A stretch of DNA of 64,000 bases from Amycolatopsis sp. FDAARGOS 1241 (GCF_016889705.1 NZ_CP069526.1:2542001-2606000); one strand, 5' to 3'. Shown: positions 19,451 to 28,345, counted from the stretch's first letter. Program-made: numbers and translations. The notes: generated by a model not told the origin, from the letters alone.

Positions 19451-19466
19451 TGGACCATATGGTTCA
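19451..19466. promoter_or_regulatory. TGGAC-N6-GTCCA operator, site 6 (one mismatch)
   Basis: TGGACCATATGGTTCA, 62 bp upstream of the carbamoyltransferase start (leftwards) and 110 bp upstream of MDR copy 2 (rightwards). A second half-site-like GGACTATAAC lies next to it on the left. Confidence 0.6.
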
Positions 19467-19576
19467 CATTAACGTGGGATCCCGGAGGCGGCCAGGACGT
19501 CCCAGTGCCGCGCCGAAGTGTGCCCCGTGCCGTGCCGGTGCGGCGTGTCTGGCCGAAGATCGAGAGAGGACGTTTC

Positions 19577-20515
19577 ATGCAAGCCATTACTGTGCGGGAT
19601 CGTGAGGCTGGGGTGGGCGGGTTCGTGGTGGGTGAGGTGCCGTATCCGCATGCTGCGGAGAACGATGTGGTTGTGCGGGTCCATGCCGCGGGTTTCACGC
19701 CGGGGGAGCTGGCGTGGCCGGCGACGTGGACGGATCGGGCGGGGCGTGATCGCACGCCGAGTGTGCCCGGGCATGAGCTCTCGGGTGTGGTCGTGGAGCT
19801 GGGTTTCGGGACGACGGGGTTGACGGTGGGGCAGCGGGTGTTCGGGCTGTGCGATTGGGCGCGGGATGGGTCGCTGGCGGAGTACACGGCGGTGGAGGCG
19901 CGCAACCTGGCCCCGCTGGCGGCGGATCTCGACCACAGTGTGGGGGCGGCGTTGCCGATCTCGGGGTTGACCGCGTGGCAGGGTTTGTTCGACCACGGTG
20001 GGCTCAGGGCCGGGCAGAGTGTGCTCATTCACGGGGCGGCGGGCGGGGTGGGGTCGATCGCGGTGCAGCTGGCGCGGGAGGTGGGGGCGCGGGTGATCGG
20101 GACGGGCCGGGCTGCGGACCGTGAGGTCGTGCTCGGTCTGGGGGCTGAGGTGTTCGTGGACTTGGCTGCGGAGTCGTTGGAGGGGGTCGGTGAGGTGGAT
20201 GTGGTGCTGGATGTGATCGGGGGTGAGGTGCTGGCGCGTTCGACGGCGTTGCTGCGGGCGGGTGGGACGGTGGTGACTGTCGCGATGCCGCCGGTGGTGC
20301 AGCCGGAGAACGGGCGGGCGGTGTTTTTCGTGGTCGAGCCCGATCGTGTGCGGTTGGCCGAGTTGGCGCGGTGGGTGCGGGAGGGCCGGTTGAAGCCGAT
20401 CGTGGGTGAGGTGCGGCCGCTGGCCGAGGCGGCTGCCGCGTTCGGGCCCGACCGCCGCCGGATCCCGGGCAAGACCATCATCCGGGTCGCGGACGAAGGA
20501 GGCCAGCGTTCATGA
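19577..20515 (+). CDS. NADP-dependent oxidoreductase, zinc-independent MDR family (copy 2)
   Basis: A 312-residue MDR/quinone-oxidoreductase-like enzyme with GRDRTPSVPGHELSGVV, the NADP loop SVLIHGAAGGVGSIAVQLAR and the family end GKTIIRV. It is closely similar to copies 1 and 3. AGAGAGGA lies upstream of the ATG. Its codons strongly favour G over C in third position (long runs such as gcgggtgg), unlike both other copies and its neighbours, which suggests separate acquisition. It would reduce quinone- or enone-type electrophiles with NADPH. Confidence 0.92.
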   Translation: MQAITVRDREAGVGGFVVGEVPYPHAAENDVVVRVHAAGFTPGELAWPATWTDRAGRDRTPSVPGHELSGVVVELGFGTTGLTVGQRVFGLCDWARDGSLAEYTAVEARNLAPLAADLDHSVGAALPISGLTAWQGLFDHGGLRAGQSVLIHGAAGGVGSIAVQLAREVGARVIGTGRAADREVVLGLGAEVFVDLAAESLEGVGEVDVVLDVIGGEVLARSTALLRAGGTVVTVAMPPVVQPENGRAVFFVVEPDRVRLAELARWVREGRLKPIVGEVRPLAEAAAAFGPDRRRIPGKTIIRVADEGGQRS

Positions 20516-20695
20516 ACGGAGCACGAATCGCCGGCGGCCCGCAGCCGCTGCTGTTCCGGGACAGAGGGTACCAACGGGAGCGCGCCAAAAGCTGAACGCA
20601 AGGGCCGCCGCGAGAAGTGTAAGACGTCAGCAGCTGCTGCCGCTAACCCTTGGATACCAAGGGCATCTTCCCTCGGCGCACAACGGAGCACAGCG

Positions 20696-20932
20696 ATGAC
20701 CGACATGGTGACAGGCCGGAAACTCGTCGCAATCGGCGGCTGCGGAGACAAGAGCAAGGAGGCAGTGGGCGACGCCGTCACGTGCGGCGGCGCGGCCGGC
20801 CTCTTCGGCGGGGACGGGAAGGGGACCGACGTGCGCCGCAGCTTTGAGGATGAGCGGTTCGAGAAGTTCATCCGGGCATGGCTGGAACTGCTGGACACCG
20901 ATCGGAACCTGCTGGCGAACGCAAGGACCTGA
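20696..20932 (+). CDS. short hypothetical ORF, possible remnant
   Basis: A 78-codon frame with no recognisable family. The second half (SFEDERFEKFIRAWLELLDT) is a plausible amphipathic helix, while the first half is glycine-rich. There is no clear ribosome-binding site. It ends 2 bp before the DUF2630 gene and may be its upstream partner or a decayed gene. Confidence 0.35.
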   Translation: MTDMVTGRKLVAIGGCGDKSKEAVGDAVTCGGAAGLFGGDGKGTDVRRSFEDERFEKFIRAWLELLDTDRNLLANART

Positions 20933-20934
20933 AC

Positions 20935-21171
20935 ATGGGGCGTTCGCGGATGATCACTGACGAGCTCGCGTCTCTCCTCGACGAGGAGCACGATGTTCGC
21001 AGGCGCGCCCTCCGTCGCACCGATGGCTTGTCGAAGGAAGAGCAAGTACGCCTGAACGAGCTCGAGCACGATCTGGATCGGATTTTCCAGCTGCTGCAGC
21101 AGAGGCGGCGGGCGCTCTCGGTCTTCGACCGCAGCACGGACGGTGACGACGACACGGACCGAGCGGGCTGA
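20935..21171 (+). CDS. DUF2630 family protein
   Basis: A 78-residue helical protein with the DUF2630 pattern: a helix ending LLDEEHDVRRRAL, then LSKEEQVRLNELEHDLDRIF and QLLQQRRRAL, where the LxxLExxLDxxxxLLxQRR spacing is characteristic. The function is unknown; these are short cytoplasmic actinobacterial proteins, probably coiled-coil. Its start follows the preceding ORF almost directly. Confidence 0.8.
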   Translation: MGRSRMITDELASLLDEEHDVRRRALRRTDGLSKEEQVRLNELEHDLDRIFQLLQQRRRALSVFDRSTDGDDDTDRAG

Positions 21172-21340
21172 CCGCCGTTTTCACTCCGTGATATCGACAC
21201 CTGGACCAACCGGGCCCGCGCCTCCGAACGCACCGCCGATCCGGCGACGCGTCCGCTGACTCCTCCGGAGCTCGCCGTGCCGAGGCCTGGCAGAGCCGCA
21301 ACTGTTGACGGGCGACCAGTGTGTGAGCAGGAGGCGTCGG

Positions 21341-22012
21341 ATGGATGTGGGTTCGCATGCGCGGGACCTTCCGGTCCTGGTCGGTGCCGCTGTCACGCAG
21401 TCGGTACTCGCCTACGATCACCTCACGGGGCGCGACCCGGTCATGCGTTACCTCGTTTGCCGGTTCGGGCGGCCGGAGCCGTTCGGACACCACGAGGAAG
21501 CCGGGCTCGGCGACAACTTCTCGGCGCTGGTCCGCTACTCGACCGCGCGACCGTGCCACGCACGCTCAACTTCGGTCGTGTACGCGCAGATCTGCCGTGC
21601 TACCAGCGGTTACCCATCCGCCGAGAAGGTTGCGGACCTCGGTGCGGGCCGGCTGGCCGGGTTGGGCTTGCCGGGTGCGGACGCCGATCGGCTCGTGCGG
21701 CTCGCGCAGGCACAGCTCACCGGCGACGTCGAACTGGACCTGCTCGTCGGGCGTAACGACCGGCAGGTCCGCGAGATCCTCGCGCGGTACGGCGTTCCCC
21801 GCTGTGTGACGGACCTGTTCCTGATCCGCCGCCTGCATCGGCCGGACATGCTGCCGGCCGGCGACCCCGCCCTCGCCCGCACTGTCCGCCGGATCTGGGC
21901 GTGTGGCAGCGCCGACAAGGGATTCGGCATGCGCTGGGCGCCATTCCGCACCTACGCCGCGGCCCTGCCGTGGGCAGCTGTCGCGGGAGGTCACACCACA
22001 GGTCGAGAATGA
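21341..22012 (+). CDS. DNA-3-methyladenine glycosylase-like protein with degenerate HhH
   Basis: A 223-residue protein similar in layout to the HhH-GPD glycosylase at 28387. LVRYSTARPCHARSTSVVYA matches the N-terminal helix and FLIRRLHRPDMLPAGDPALA matches the region with the catalytic Asp. The hairpin that normally reads LPGVGPSTA is replaced by ILARYGVPRCVTD, losing the conserved GVG, so DNA binding is doubtful. AGGAGGCGTCGG gives a strong ribosome-binding site for ATG 21341. It could be a diverged glycosylase or an early-stage pseudogene that still has an open frame. Confidence 0.65.
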   Translation: MDVGSHARDLPVLVGAAVTQSVLAYDHLTGRDPVMRYLVCRFGRPEPFGHHEEAGLGDNFSALVRYSTARPCHARSTSVVYAQICRATSGYPSAEKVADLGAGRLAGLGLPGADADRLVRLAQAQLTGDVELDLLVGRNDRQVREILARYGVPRCVTDLFLIRRLHRPDMLPAGDPALARTVRRIWACGSADKGFGMRWAPFRTYAAALPWAAVAGGHTTGRE

Positions 22013-22561
22013 CCGATAGCCGCGGAGGGTGCCGGAGTGCCGACGAGCCGGCCGCAGCCCGAGAGGGCGATCCCGCCGCAGGCCAGGCTGAAGAGAGTAC
22101 CCGCGCGTCGTCGGGCAACCGAGCAAACTTCCTTTTCCATCGCAACGGCTCCGCCACATGCTGCACAGCGGAATGCGCCCGGCGCGCACCGGGAAGACGC
22201 TGACCGCCGCGTAGCGAAGCGCCCGGACGGCCTCGACACCACCAGCCCCCGGCGCGTATCGGGCAGGGGCACCTCGGCACCGCGTCGATCCGGGCATCCC
22301 CGACGCGCTCAGGAGGAGCTTCAGCTGCCGGTGTGCTCCCGGCCTTCGAGTTGGCCGGATCCAGGTCCCAGCGTAAGAACTTGGCCCCGGCACGGCGCAG
22401 AGTATCGGCAACTCGACTGAGCGCCGATGAGAGTTGTCGTCGGCGACCGGTTGTCACCGTCGGTCAGGCTCGACGTTTTGCTCGCCCTACCGGCGTTGAC
22501 GATGCCGCCATTGCCCGGCTTCGTACCCCCGGTCACTGCACCCGAGAAAACAGAGGGCCTC
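22013..22561. other. intergenic region, no intact gene
   Basis: Frames here are arginine-rich and without family resemblance. A minus-strand frame carries RCAACGGAV, which recalls a zinc ribbon, but no start, stop or second pair of cysteines supports a gene. The NDH-2-like gene start at 22562 ends the region. Confidence 0.4.
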
Positions 22562-23902
22562 ATGCGGAAGATCTTGATCGTCGGCGGCGGCTACGCCGGC
22601 TTCTACGCAGCGTGGAAACTCGAAAAGAAGCTGCGCCGGGGTGAGGCCGAAGTGACGGTGGTCGATCCGCGGCCGTACATGACGTACCAGCCGTTCTTGC
22701 CTGAGGTGGTGGCCGGTTCGATCGAGGCCCGGCACGCCGCGGTGTCGCTGCGCCGCCATCTTCACCGCACGCGCATCATCACCGGGATGGTCAGCGCGAT
22801 CGACCACAAACGCCGTTCGGTCACGGTCCGGCCCGCGGGCGGTGACACGTTCGAACTGGGCTACGACCTCGTCGTGGTCACCGCCGGCGCGGTCACCCGC
22901 AAGTTCCCGGTGCCCGGTATCGCCGAGCAGGCCATCGGTCTCAAGCACGTGGAGGAGGCAGTCGCGATCCGTGACCGGCTACTGACGTCGTTCGACCGAG
23001 CGGCCATGCTGCCGCTGGGGCCACAACGGCAGAAGCTGCTCACCGTCACGTTCGTCGGCGGCGGGTTCTCCGGCGTCGAGGGCTTTGCCGAGCTGCTGTC
23101 GCTGGCGACCGCGTTGCTGAAGCGCTATCCCGAACTGCACCGCGGCGAGCTGCGGTTCCACCTCGTCGAAGCATCAGGCCGGATCCTGCCTGAGGTCACC
23201 AGCTCGCCTGGCCGCTGGGTCGTGCGCTTCCTCCGACGGCGCGGCGGACAGGTGCACCTGGACACGCAGGTGAAGTCGATGACCAACGGGCACGTGGTGC
23301 TCTCCACCGGCGAGGAGTTCGACTCGGAGCTCATCGTGTGGACGGCGGGCAACGCCGCGAACCCCGTGGTGGAGAAGCACACCGACCTACCGGTGGACGA
23401 GCGTGGGTTCCTCATCGCCCGGCCCGACCTGCGTGTCGGCACCGACGCCGAACCGGTGTCCGACGCGTGGGCTGCCGGAGACGACGCCGCGATCGAGGAC
23501 CTCACCTCACCGATCCCGGGCACCCGCACGGTGCCCAACGCCCAGCACGCCGTCCGCCAGGGCAAGCTGCTCGCCCGCAACATCGCCGCGACCCTGCACG
23601 GCGGAAGGCCGAAGAACTACCGGCACCACAGCCTCGGCTCCATCGCGGAGCTCGGCATCGGTCACGGCATCTTCCAGTACCGGCGACTCGTGATCAAAGG
23701 GCCGCTCGCTTGGCTGATGCACCGCGGTTATCACGTGCTGGCCGTGCCCAGCTGGGAACGCAAGGTCCGCGTGCTCGTAATTTGGCTGACCGCGGGGTTG
23801 TTCGGCCGGGACATCCTCTCGCTGGCGTCGGTGCAACACCCGCGCGACGCTTTCGTTGATGGTGGTGAACCCGTCGTGCTGACTGAACCGGACCTTTCCT
23901 GA
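22562..23902 (+). CDS. NAD(P)/FAD-dependent oxidoreductase, type II NADH dehydrogenase-like
   Basis: A 446-residue two-dinucleotide-binding flavoprotein. The FAD loop is ILIVGGGYAGFYAAWKL, the NAD loop is VTFVGGGFSGVEGFAELL, and DAWAAGDDAAIEDL is the FAD-contacting ATG-type motif. Length and the C-terminal segment (GPLAWLMHRGYHVLAVPSWE) match NDH-2 enzymes, which oxidise NADH and reduce menaquinone without pumping protons at the membrane face. AGAGGG precedes ATG 22562; the longer in-frame extension is unlike the family. It sits 160 bp before another flavoprotein gene, perhaps in one transcription unit. Confidence 0.9.
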   Translation: MRKILIVGGGYAGFYAAWKLEKKLRRGEAEVTVVDPRPYMTYQPFLPEVVAGSIEARHAAVSLRRHLHRTRIITGMVSAIDHKRRSVTVRPAGGDTFELGYDLVVVTAGAVTRKFPVPGIAEQAIGLKHVEEAVAIRDRLLTSFDRAAMLPLGPQRQKLLTVTFVGGGFSGVEGFAELLSLATALLKRYPELHRGELRFHLVEASGRILPEVTSSPGRWVVRFLRRRGGQVHLDTQVKSMTNGHVVLSTGEEFDSELIVWTAGNAANPVVEKHTDLPVDERGFLIARPDLRVGTDAEPVSDAWAAGDDAAIEDLTSPIPGTRTVPNAQHAVRQGKLLARNIAATLHGGRPKNYRHHSLGSIAELGIGHGIFQYRRLVIKGPLAWLMHRGYHVLAVPSWERKVRVLVIWLTAGLFGRDILSLASVQHPRDAFVDGGEPVVLTEPDLS

Positions 23903-24066
23903 CCCGGACACCACTGCATCGAGTCCGCCTTCCGGTAGGAAATCGTGCATTCGCGCTAGCGCGAGTCCTGGGGGTCCTGTCCTGCGTGCCGGCCCGGCCA
24001 GCGCGACGCGCCGGTCGATCTCGACCAGGACCGCAACGACACAACAGACCTATCGGACGGTGGCCT

Positions 24067-25440
24067 TTGAGTGAGCACTTCGACGCGATCGTGATCGGCA
24101 TGGGCACGGGCGGCGAAGCCGCCGCCTACCGGCTGCTGGCCGGTGGCCTGCGGATCGCGGTCATCGAAAAGGAGCTGATCGGCGGGGAATGCGCCTACTG
24201 GGCCTGCATCCCGTCCAAGACCCTGCTGCGTTCCACTGAAGCTCGCGCCGAGGCCCAGCACGCCGCCGGGCTCACGCGGCCAGGTCTGGACTGGGCGGCG
24301 CTGCCTGACTACCGCGACTACATGGTCCGCCACCTTGACGACACGGGCCAGGCCGACGGTTTGCGCAAACTGGGCGCCACCGTCATCAAGGCGACCGCCC
24401 GCCTCGCCGGCCCCGGCCGAGTCGAGGTCGAGGGCCGGTTGCTGACCACCGACCACGTCATCATCGGCACCGGCGCGGCCGCGAAACGCCTGTCGATCGA
24501 CGGCCTGACCGACGTGCCGGTATGGACCAACCGCAAGACGACCACGCTCACCCGGATCCCTGAACGCGTGGCCTTCATCGGCGGCGGCGCTGCCGGTATC
24601 GAACTCGGCCATTTCCTGGCCCGCATGGGCACCCAGGTCACCATCGTGCACCGCGGCCCACGCCTGCTGGACCGCGAAGATCCCGCTCTCGGTGACCTGA
24701 TCGCCGAGCTGCTGACTGCCGACGGCATCGACGTGCGGACCGGCGTCCGAGCCCACACCGTCCACCGCCGCACCGGACAGCACGGCGAACAGATCGTCGT
24801 CGAACTGGATGACGGTACCAGTGTCAGCACGGACGTCATCGTCAACGCCACCGGCCGCACTCCCAACACCGCCTCCCTGAACCTGGCGGCGGTCGGCGTG
24901 CGACCCGGGCCCCGAGGCGAGCTCCCGGTGGACGAGAATTGCCGCGCCGCCGACGGGCTGTGGGCCATCGGAGACGTGACCGGAGTCGAGCTGTTCACCC
25001 ACGTAGCCACCTACCAGGGGCGCGTGGTGGCCGACAACATCTTGGGCCGACCCCGCGTCGCCGACTACACCGCCGTGCCCCGCGTGGTGTTCACCCAACC
25101 CGAGATCGCCGCCGTGGGTCTTACCCCCGCCCAAGCGCGCGGCCGAGGGATCGACATCGCCGCCGCCACGCTGCATCTGGCCGACGAGATCGCGCGCCCC
25201 TACACCTACGAGACCGCCCCCTCCGGCACCTTCACCCTGATCGCCGACCGCCGGCACCGCACTCTCGTCGGCGCCTGGGCCGTCGCTCCGCTCGCCGGTG
25301 AATGGATCAACACCGCCGCCCTGGCCATCCGGCACCACCTCACTGCCGACGACCCCGCCGACGGCATCGCCGCATTCCCCAGCTACACCGAAGCCCTCAC
25401 TCTGGCCGCCGACAAACTCTCCAACCAGCTGCAGCGATGA
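24067..25440 (+). CDS. pyridine nucleotide-disulfide oxidoreductase family flavoprotein
   Basis: A 457-residue member of the dihydrolipoyl dehydrogenase/mercuric reductase family. It has the FAD loop (AIVIGMGTGGEAAAYRL), a redox-active pair C42/C47 in GGECAYWACIPSKTLLR, the NAD loop FIGGGAAGIELGHFLARM and the FAD motif GLWAIGDVTGV. The C-terminal catalytic His-Glu stretch (HAHPTxxE) is replaced by FPSYTEAL, so true lipoamide dehydrogenase activity is unlikely. TTG at 24067 is chosen because it gives the family N-terminus. Third codon positions are strongly C-biased. Its substrate is probably a disulfide or quinone. Confidence 0.9.
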   Translation: MSEHFDAIVIGMGTGGEAAAYRLLAGGLRIAVIEKELIGGECAYWACIPSKTLLRSTEARAEAQHAAGLTRPGLDWAALPDYRDYMVRHLDDTGQADGLRKLGATVIKATARLAGPGRVEVEGRLLTTDHVIIGTGAAAKRLSIDGLTDVPVWTNRKTTTLTRIPERVAFIGGGAAGIELGHFLARMGTQVTIVHRGPRLLDREDPALGDLIAELLTADGIDVRTGVRAHTVHRRTGQHGEQIVVELDDGTSVSTDVIVNATGRTPNTASLNLAAVGVRPGPRGELPVDENCRAADGLWAIGDVTGVELFTHVATYQGRVVADNILGRPRVADYTAVPRVVFTQPEIAAVGLTPAQARGRGIDIAAATLHLADEIARPYTYETAPSGTFTLIADRRHRTLVGAWAVAPLAGEWINTAALAIRHHLTADDPADGIAAFPSYTEALTLAADKLSNQLQR

Positions 25441-25746
25441 GAGACACCCGCAGCTTTTGCCCGTGGCAGCACGACGCACAAAGCCTGTGAAATCGCACGA
25501 CTGGGCAAGGAAACCCCGCCGTTCGCCGAATATCGGTGTGGTCACGCACGAGGCCCGTGACGCCGGTCCGGACCGGACTGTGTCCGTCGATTGTCGACAG
25601 TGCGGTCAGCCGGCCAATCCAGCGCCACCGGACACCACGAGCTCTTGCCCGGCGACGTACGCGGCTCCGGCCGAAGCCAGGAACGCGACGGTGTCGGCGC
25701 GCTCCTCTGCCGTGCCGAGGCGACCGAAGGGGTTCTCGCCGCCCTA

Positions 25747-26633
25747 AGGGCTGTCTCGTTACTGGTGTTGTGGTTGGTGGGGTTGGTTGTTGTGGTCAGC
25801 CGGCGAGGATGATGTTGTGCAGGTGCGCGAGTGCGGACAACACCGTGTCGGCGAGTGTGTTCGCAGCGCGGCGGTGGTCGCGGAGAATCTTGACGTTCTT
25901 CATCTTGGCCGGGACGTGCTCGATGCGGGCACGGATCTTGCGGTGGGTGGTGTTGAGGTTTTCCTTCCACTCGGGCAAGCCGCCGTCATGGGGTTTGCGG
26001 TCGGGCATGACGACTTCCGGGTTGCCGTGGTGCCGCCATCGGCCATGACTGGGCGATCGGCGAGTTGCTTGGCGATGCCGGAGTCGTGGTAGACGGTGCA
26101 GTGGTTGCGGCGGCCCGGCTGCGGGTCGCCGGTGGCGATCACCGGCCGGGTGTCGGCGTCGATGGCGACGTGCACGTTGGTGGAGTAGTGGTAGTTCTTC
26201 GACGGGGCGGCCGGCCGGTGATCCCGGGTCGGGACCAGGGTGCCGTCCACGATCGCCACCGCGTCGATCCGGCGTTTGCGGACCGGGGCGAGTGCCGGCA
26301 GCGGGCCGATCGTGTCGCTTCCCCCGGTGCGCCGCGGAATGCGACACCCCCAATTGCGGTCCGATCTGGCGCATCGTCAGGTTCGTCCGCCAGCAGATCG
26401 CGACCAGCAGCACCCGGTCGGTCAGCGGTAACGGCCCTGCCGACCCGGGCGACCATCCGCGATCTCGGCCCCACCCGCTTCGCGACCAACCGCACCAGCT
26501 TCCGGAACTGCGCCGGCTCCGACCCCGTGAACGGGGAAACCCACTCCGGCTGCGACGCTGTGATCACCTGCACCACACCACCATGATCAACTAACGACCC
26601 CGCCAGTCCCACACCGGGTTACGAGACATCCCT
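25747..26633 (-). mobile_element. IS5-family (IS427-like) insertion sequence, inactive
   Basis: An 887-bp element with terminal inverted repeats: the left end AGGGCTGTCTCGTTAC and the complement of the right end AGGGATGTCTCGTAAC. The dinucleotide TA flanks both ends, as in IS427-type target duplication. The element carries one broken transposase on the minus strand. It sits inside an SDR relic. Confidence 0.8.
25796..26612 (-). pseudogene. IS5-family transposase, frameshifted
   Basis: The transposase is spread over three frames: FRKLVRLVAKRVGPRSRM, then VLLVAICWRTNLTMRQIGPQ, then AIVDGTLVPTRDH with YRDSG-like YHDSGIAKQLADRPVMADGG, and finally LNTTHRKIRARIEHV with MKNVKILRDHR. These are the N-terminal helix, DDE Asp blocks and C-terminal Glu region of IS5/IS427 transposases. 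At least three frame changes mean no active enzyme is made. Confidence 0.8.
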
Positions 26634-26997
26634 TAGCGCCCGGCATCGCGGAGACGCCATCGGATCCCATGCCGGGCTGTGGTTCGCAGCATGGCGGTGT
26701 CGGCGTATCCCGGGCTGCCAGCGTTAGCGGCAGCGCTTTGATCAGAGTGAAGAACTGTCCTTTGGTGCTCATGGTGAACACCACGTCGAGAACGGAATTG
26801 GTGTTGCCTTGACGGGACAGCTCGACGGGCATCGCGCTTGCTCAGTCCGCGCCAGCGGGTAAGGAGGGAGGGCTACCGCGGGCGACGAGTGACTGACGCA
26901 CGCCGCTGAGCTCGCCCGGCGCAACGTCGTTCTCCCGAGCGTCCATCCTGCACCCACAGGAACCATCTAGTCCACCCTGAGGTTGTCCCCTTGAACC

Positions 26998-27039
26998 GGA
27001 CACCCTGATCCCAGACAGCGGTCTGGGATCAGGGTGTCC
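26998..27039 (+). repeat. 19-bp perfect hairpin directly before the IS3 orfA start
   Basis: GGACACCCTGATCCCAGAC pairs perfectly with the arm at 27021-27039 around the loop AGCG. The stem ends 2 nt before the GTG of orfA, so on any read-through transcript it would hide the start region. Similar hairpins in other IS elements limit transposase made from outside promoters; here that role is inferred. Confidence 0.75.
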
Positions 27040-27041
27040 CC

Positions 27042-27332
27042 GTGTCAGGCAAGTCGAAGTACCCCGAGCAGTTCCGCAGGGACGCCGTCGAGCTGGCCCG
27101 CTCGTCGGACCGGCCATTGCGGCAGATCGCCCGCGAGTTGGGCGTGAATCACGAGACCCTGCGCAACTGGGTCCGCACCGCCGAGCAGGCCCAGGCCGGC
27201 CCTGTCGACACGACGGCCGCCGTGGACCAGGAGGAGCTGCGGGCGCTGCGCAAGCGGGTAGCCGAACTGGAGCTGGAGAAGGACATCCTCCGCAAGGCAG
27301 CCGCCTATTTTGCCAAGGAGATGGGTCGTTGA
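27042..27332 (+). CDS. IS3-family transposase OrfA
   Basis: A 96-residue protein: an N-terminal helix-turn-helix (YPEQFRRDAVELARSSDRPL then IARELGVNHETLRNWVR) that binds the element's ends and a C-terminal leucine-zipper helix (ELRALRKRVAELELEKDIL). It begins at GTG right after a strong hairpin with no separate ribosome-binding site. Its stop overlaps the TTG start of orfB (TTGA). Confidence 0.93.
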   Translation: MSGKSKYPEQFRRDAVELARSSDRPLRQIARELGVNHETLRNWVRTAEQAQAGPVDTTAAVDQEELRALRKRVAELELEKDILRKAAAYFAKEMGR

Positions 27333-28213
27333 CCCGCAGCTACCGGTTCATCTCCGAACACCGCGCCATCTTCGGCGTCACCCGGCTGTGCGGGGTCCTG
27401 GGCGTGCGGCGTCCGGGCTTCTACGAGTGGCTCGCCGCTGCGGCGGCGAGGGCGGAGCGGGCCGCGGCAGACGAGGGGTTGGCCGCCGAGATCGCCGAGG
27501 TCCACGTGCGTCACCGAGGCGCCTACGGGCGTCCGCGGATCGTCGCCGTGCTGCACCGCCGCGGCCGTCGGGTCAACCACAAACGGGTCGGACGGGTCAT
27601 GCGCGAGCACGGGGTCGTCGGTCTCACCCGCAGGCGGCGCAGGTCTCTGACCAGGCCCGATGTTGTCGCGGCGTCGGTGCCGGACCTGATCGGTCGGGAC
27701 TTCACCTCCCCGTCGCCGGGGAGGCGGTTGGTGGGCGACATCACCTACCTGCCCACCCGGGAGGGCTGGCTCTACCTGGCCACGGTGATCGACCTGCACA
27801 CCCGAGAAATGGTCGGGCACGCGATGGCCGACCACATGCGCGCCGACCTCGTCCGCGACGCCCTCGACCTCGCCGTCAGACGTGGCCTGATCAGCGGTGA
27901 CGCGGTTTTCCACGCCGATCGCGGGACGCAGTACACCTCTGGGCGGTTCCGGTCCGCACTTGCCGAGCACGGCATGCGCCCGTCGGTGGGCCGGACCGGG
28001 TCGTGCTTCGACAACGCCGTCGCGGAGTCGTTCTTCGCCACCCTCAAGACCGAGATCGGCACCGCCGTGTGGGCGACCCGCGACGACGCCCGACGGGACG
28101 TTTTCGCCTACCTGGGCTACTACAACCACGACCGTCTACATTCGACACTCAACTACCGCACCCCACACGAAGTCCGCGTCGGCTATCGTCAAGGTCTCAC
28201 CCTCGTGGCATGA
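27329..28213 (+). CDS. IS3-family transposase OrfB (DDE integrase core)
   Basis: A 294-residue integrase-like protein. The HTH_21 segment reads VHVRHRGAYGRPRIVAVLHR. The DDE triad is visible as the Asp of VGDITYLPT, the Asp of HADRGTQYTSGRF and the Glu of NAVAESFFATLKTE, followed by YYNHDRLHSTLNYRTP. It catalyses strand cleavage and transfer of the element, normally as an OrfAB product or together with OrfA. All catalytic residues are present. Confidence 0.93.
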   Translation: MTRSYRFISEHRAIFGVTRLCGVLGVRRPGFYEWLAAAAARAERAAADEGLAAEIAEVHVRHRGAYGRPRIVAVLHRRGRRVNHKRVGRVMREHGVVGLTRRRRRSLTRPDVVAASVPDLIGRDFTSPSPGRRLVGDITYLPTREGWLYLATVIDLHTREMVGHAMADHMRADLVRDALDLAVRRGLISGDAVFHADRGTQYTSGRFRSALAEHGMRPSVGRTGSCFDNAVAESFFATLKTEIGTAVWATRDDARRDVFAYLGYYNHDRLHSTLNYRTPHEVRVGYRQGLTLVA

Positions 28214-28345
28214 AATCCGGTGTCCGGCCTTCGGGGACAACCTCACCCAGATGACCCACAAGTCCCGGCCCCGTCGTCCCGTCATTCATGTCGCCCGGGT
28301 TACGACCGGAGAGATCGCGCCGTCCTGTTTCGACACTGCGCAATC

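Larger units (their letters stand above)
25606..26835 (-). pseudogene. short-chain dehydrogenase relic split by an IS element
   Basis: On the minus strand near 26830-26750 the frame reads NSVLDVVFTMSTKGQFFTLI, a central SDR helix. A frame change and a loss of about 90 codons follow, then SPGYADTAMLRTTAR, the post-catalytic SDR loop. The end lies beyond the IS at 25744-25606, reading NPFGRLGTAEERADTVAFLA and then the stop. The N-terminal cofactor domain is missing. The internal deletion removed the Tyr-xxx-Lys site, so the gene was probably dead before or around the time of the IS insertion. Confidence 0.7.
26978..28245 (+). mobile_element. IS3-family insertion sequence, apparently intact
   Basis: A 1268-bp element bounded by TGAGGTTGTCCCC on the left and its complement GGGGACAACCTCA on the right; CCC flanks both ends as a 3-bp target duplication. 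It encodes orfA and orfB overlapping by four bases. A 19-bp perfect hairpin sits in the leader just before orfA. Both frames are open, so the element may be active. Confidence 0.9.

Noticed and set aside
21991..22272. Minus-strand frame with RCAACGGAV as a zinc-ribbon gene
   Set aside because: Only one short cysteine pair, no start signal, and the surrounding frame has no coding pattern.
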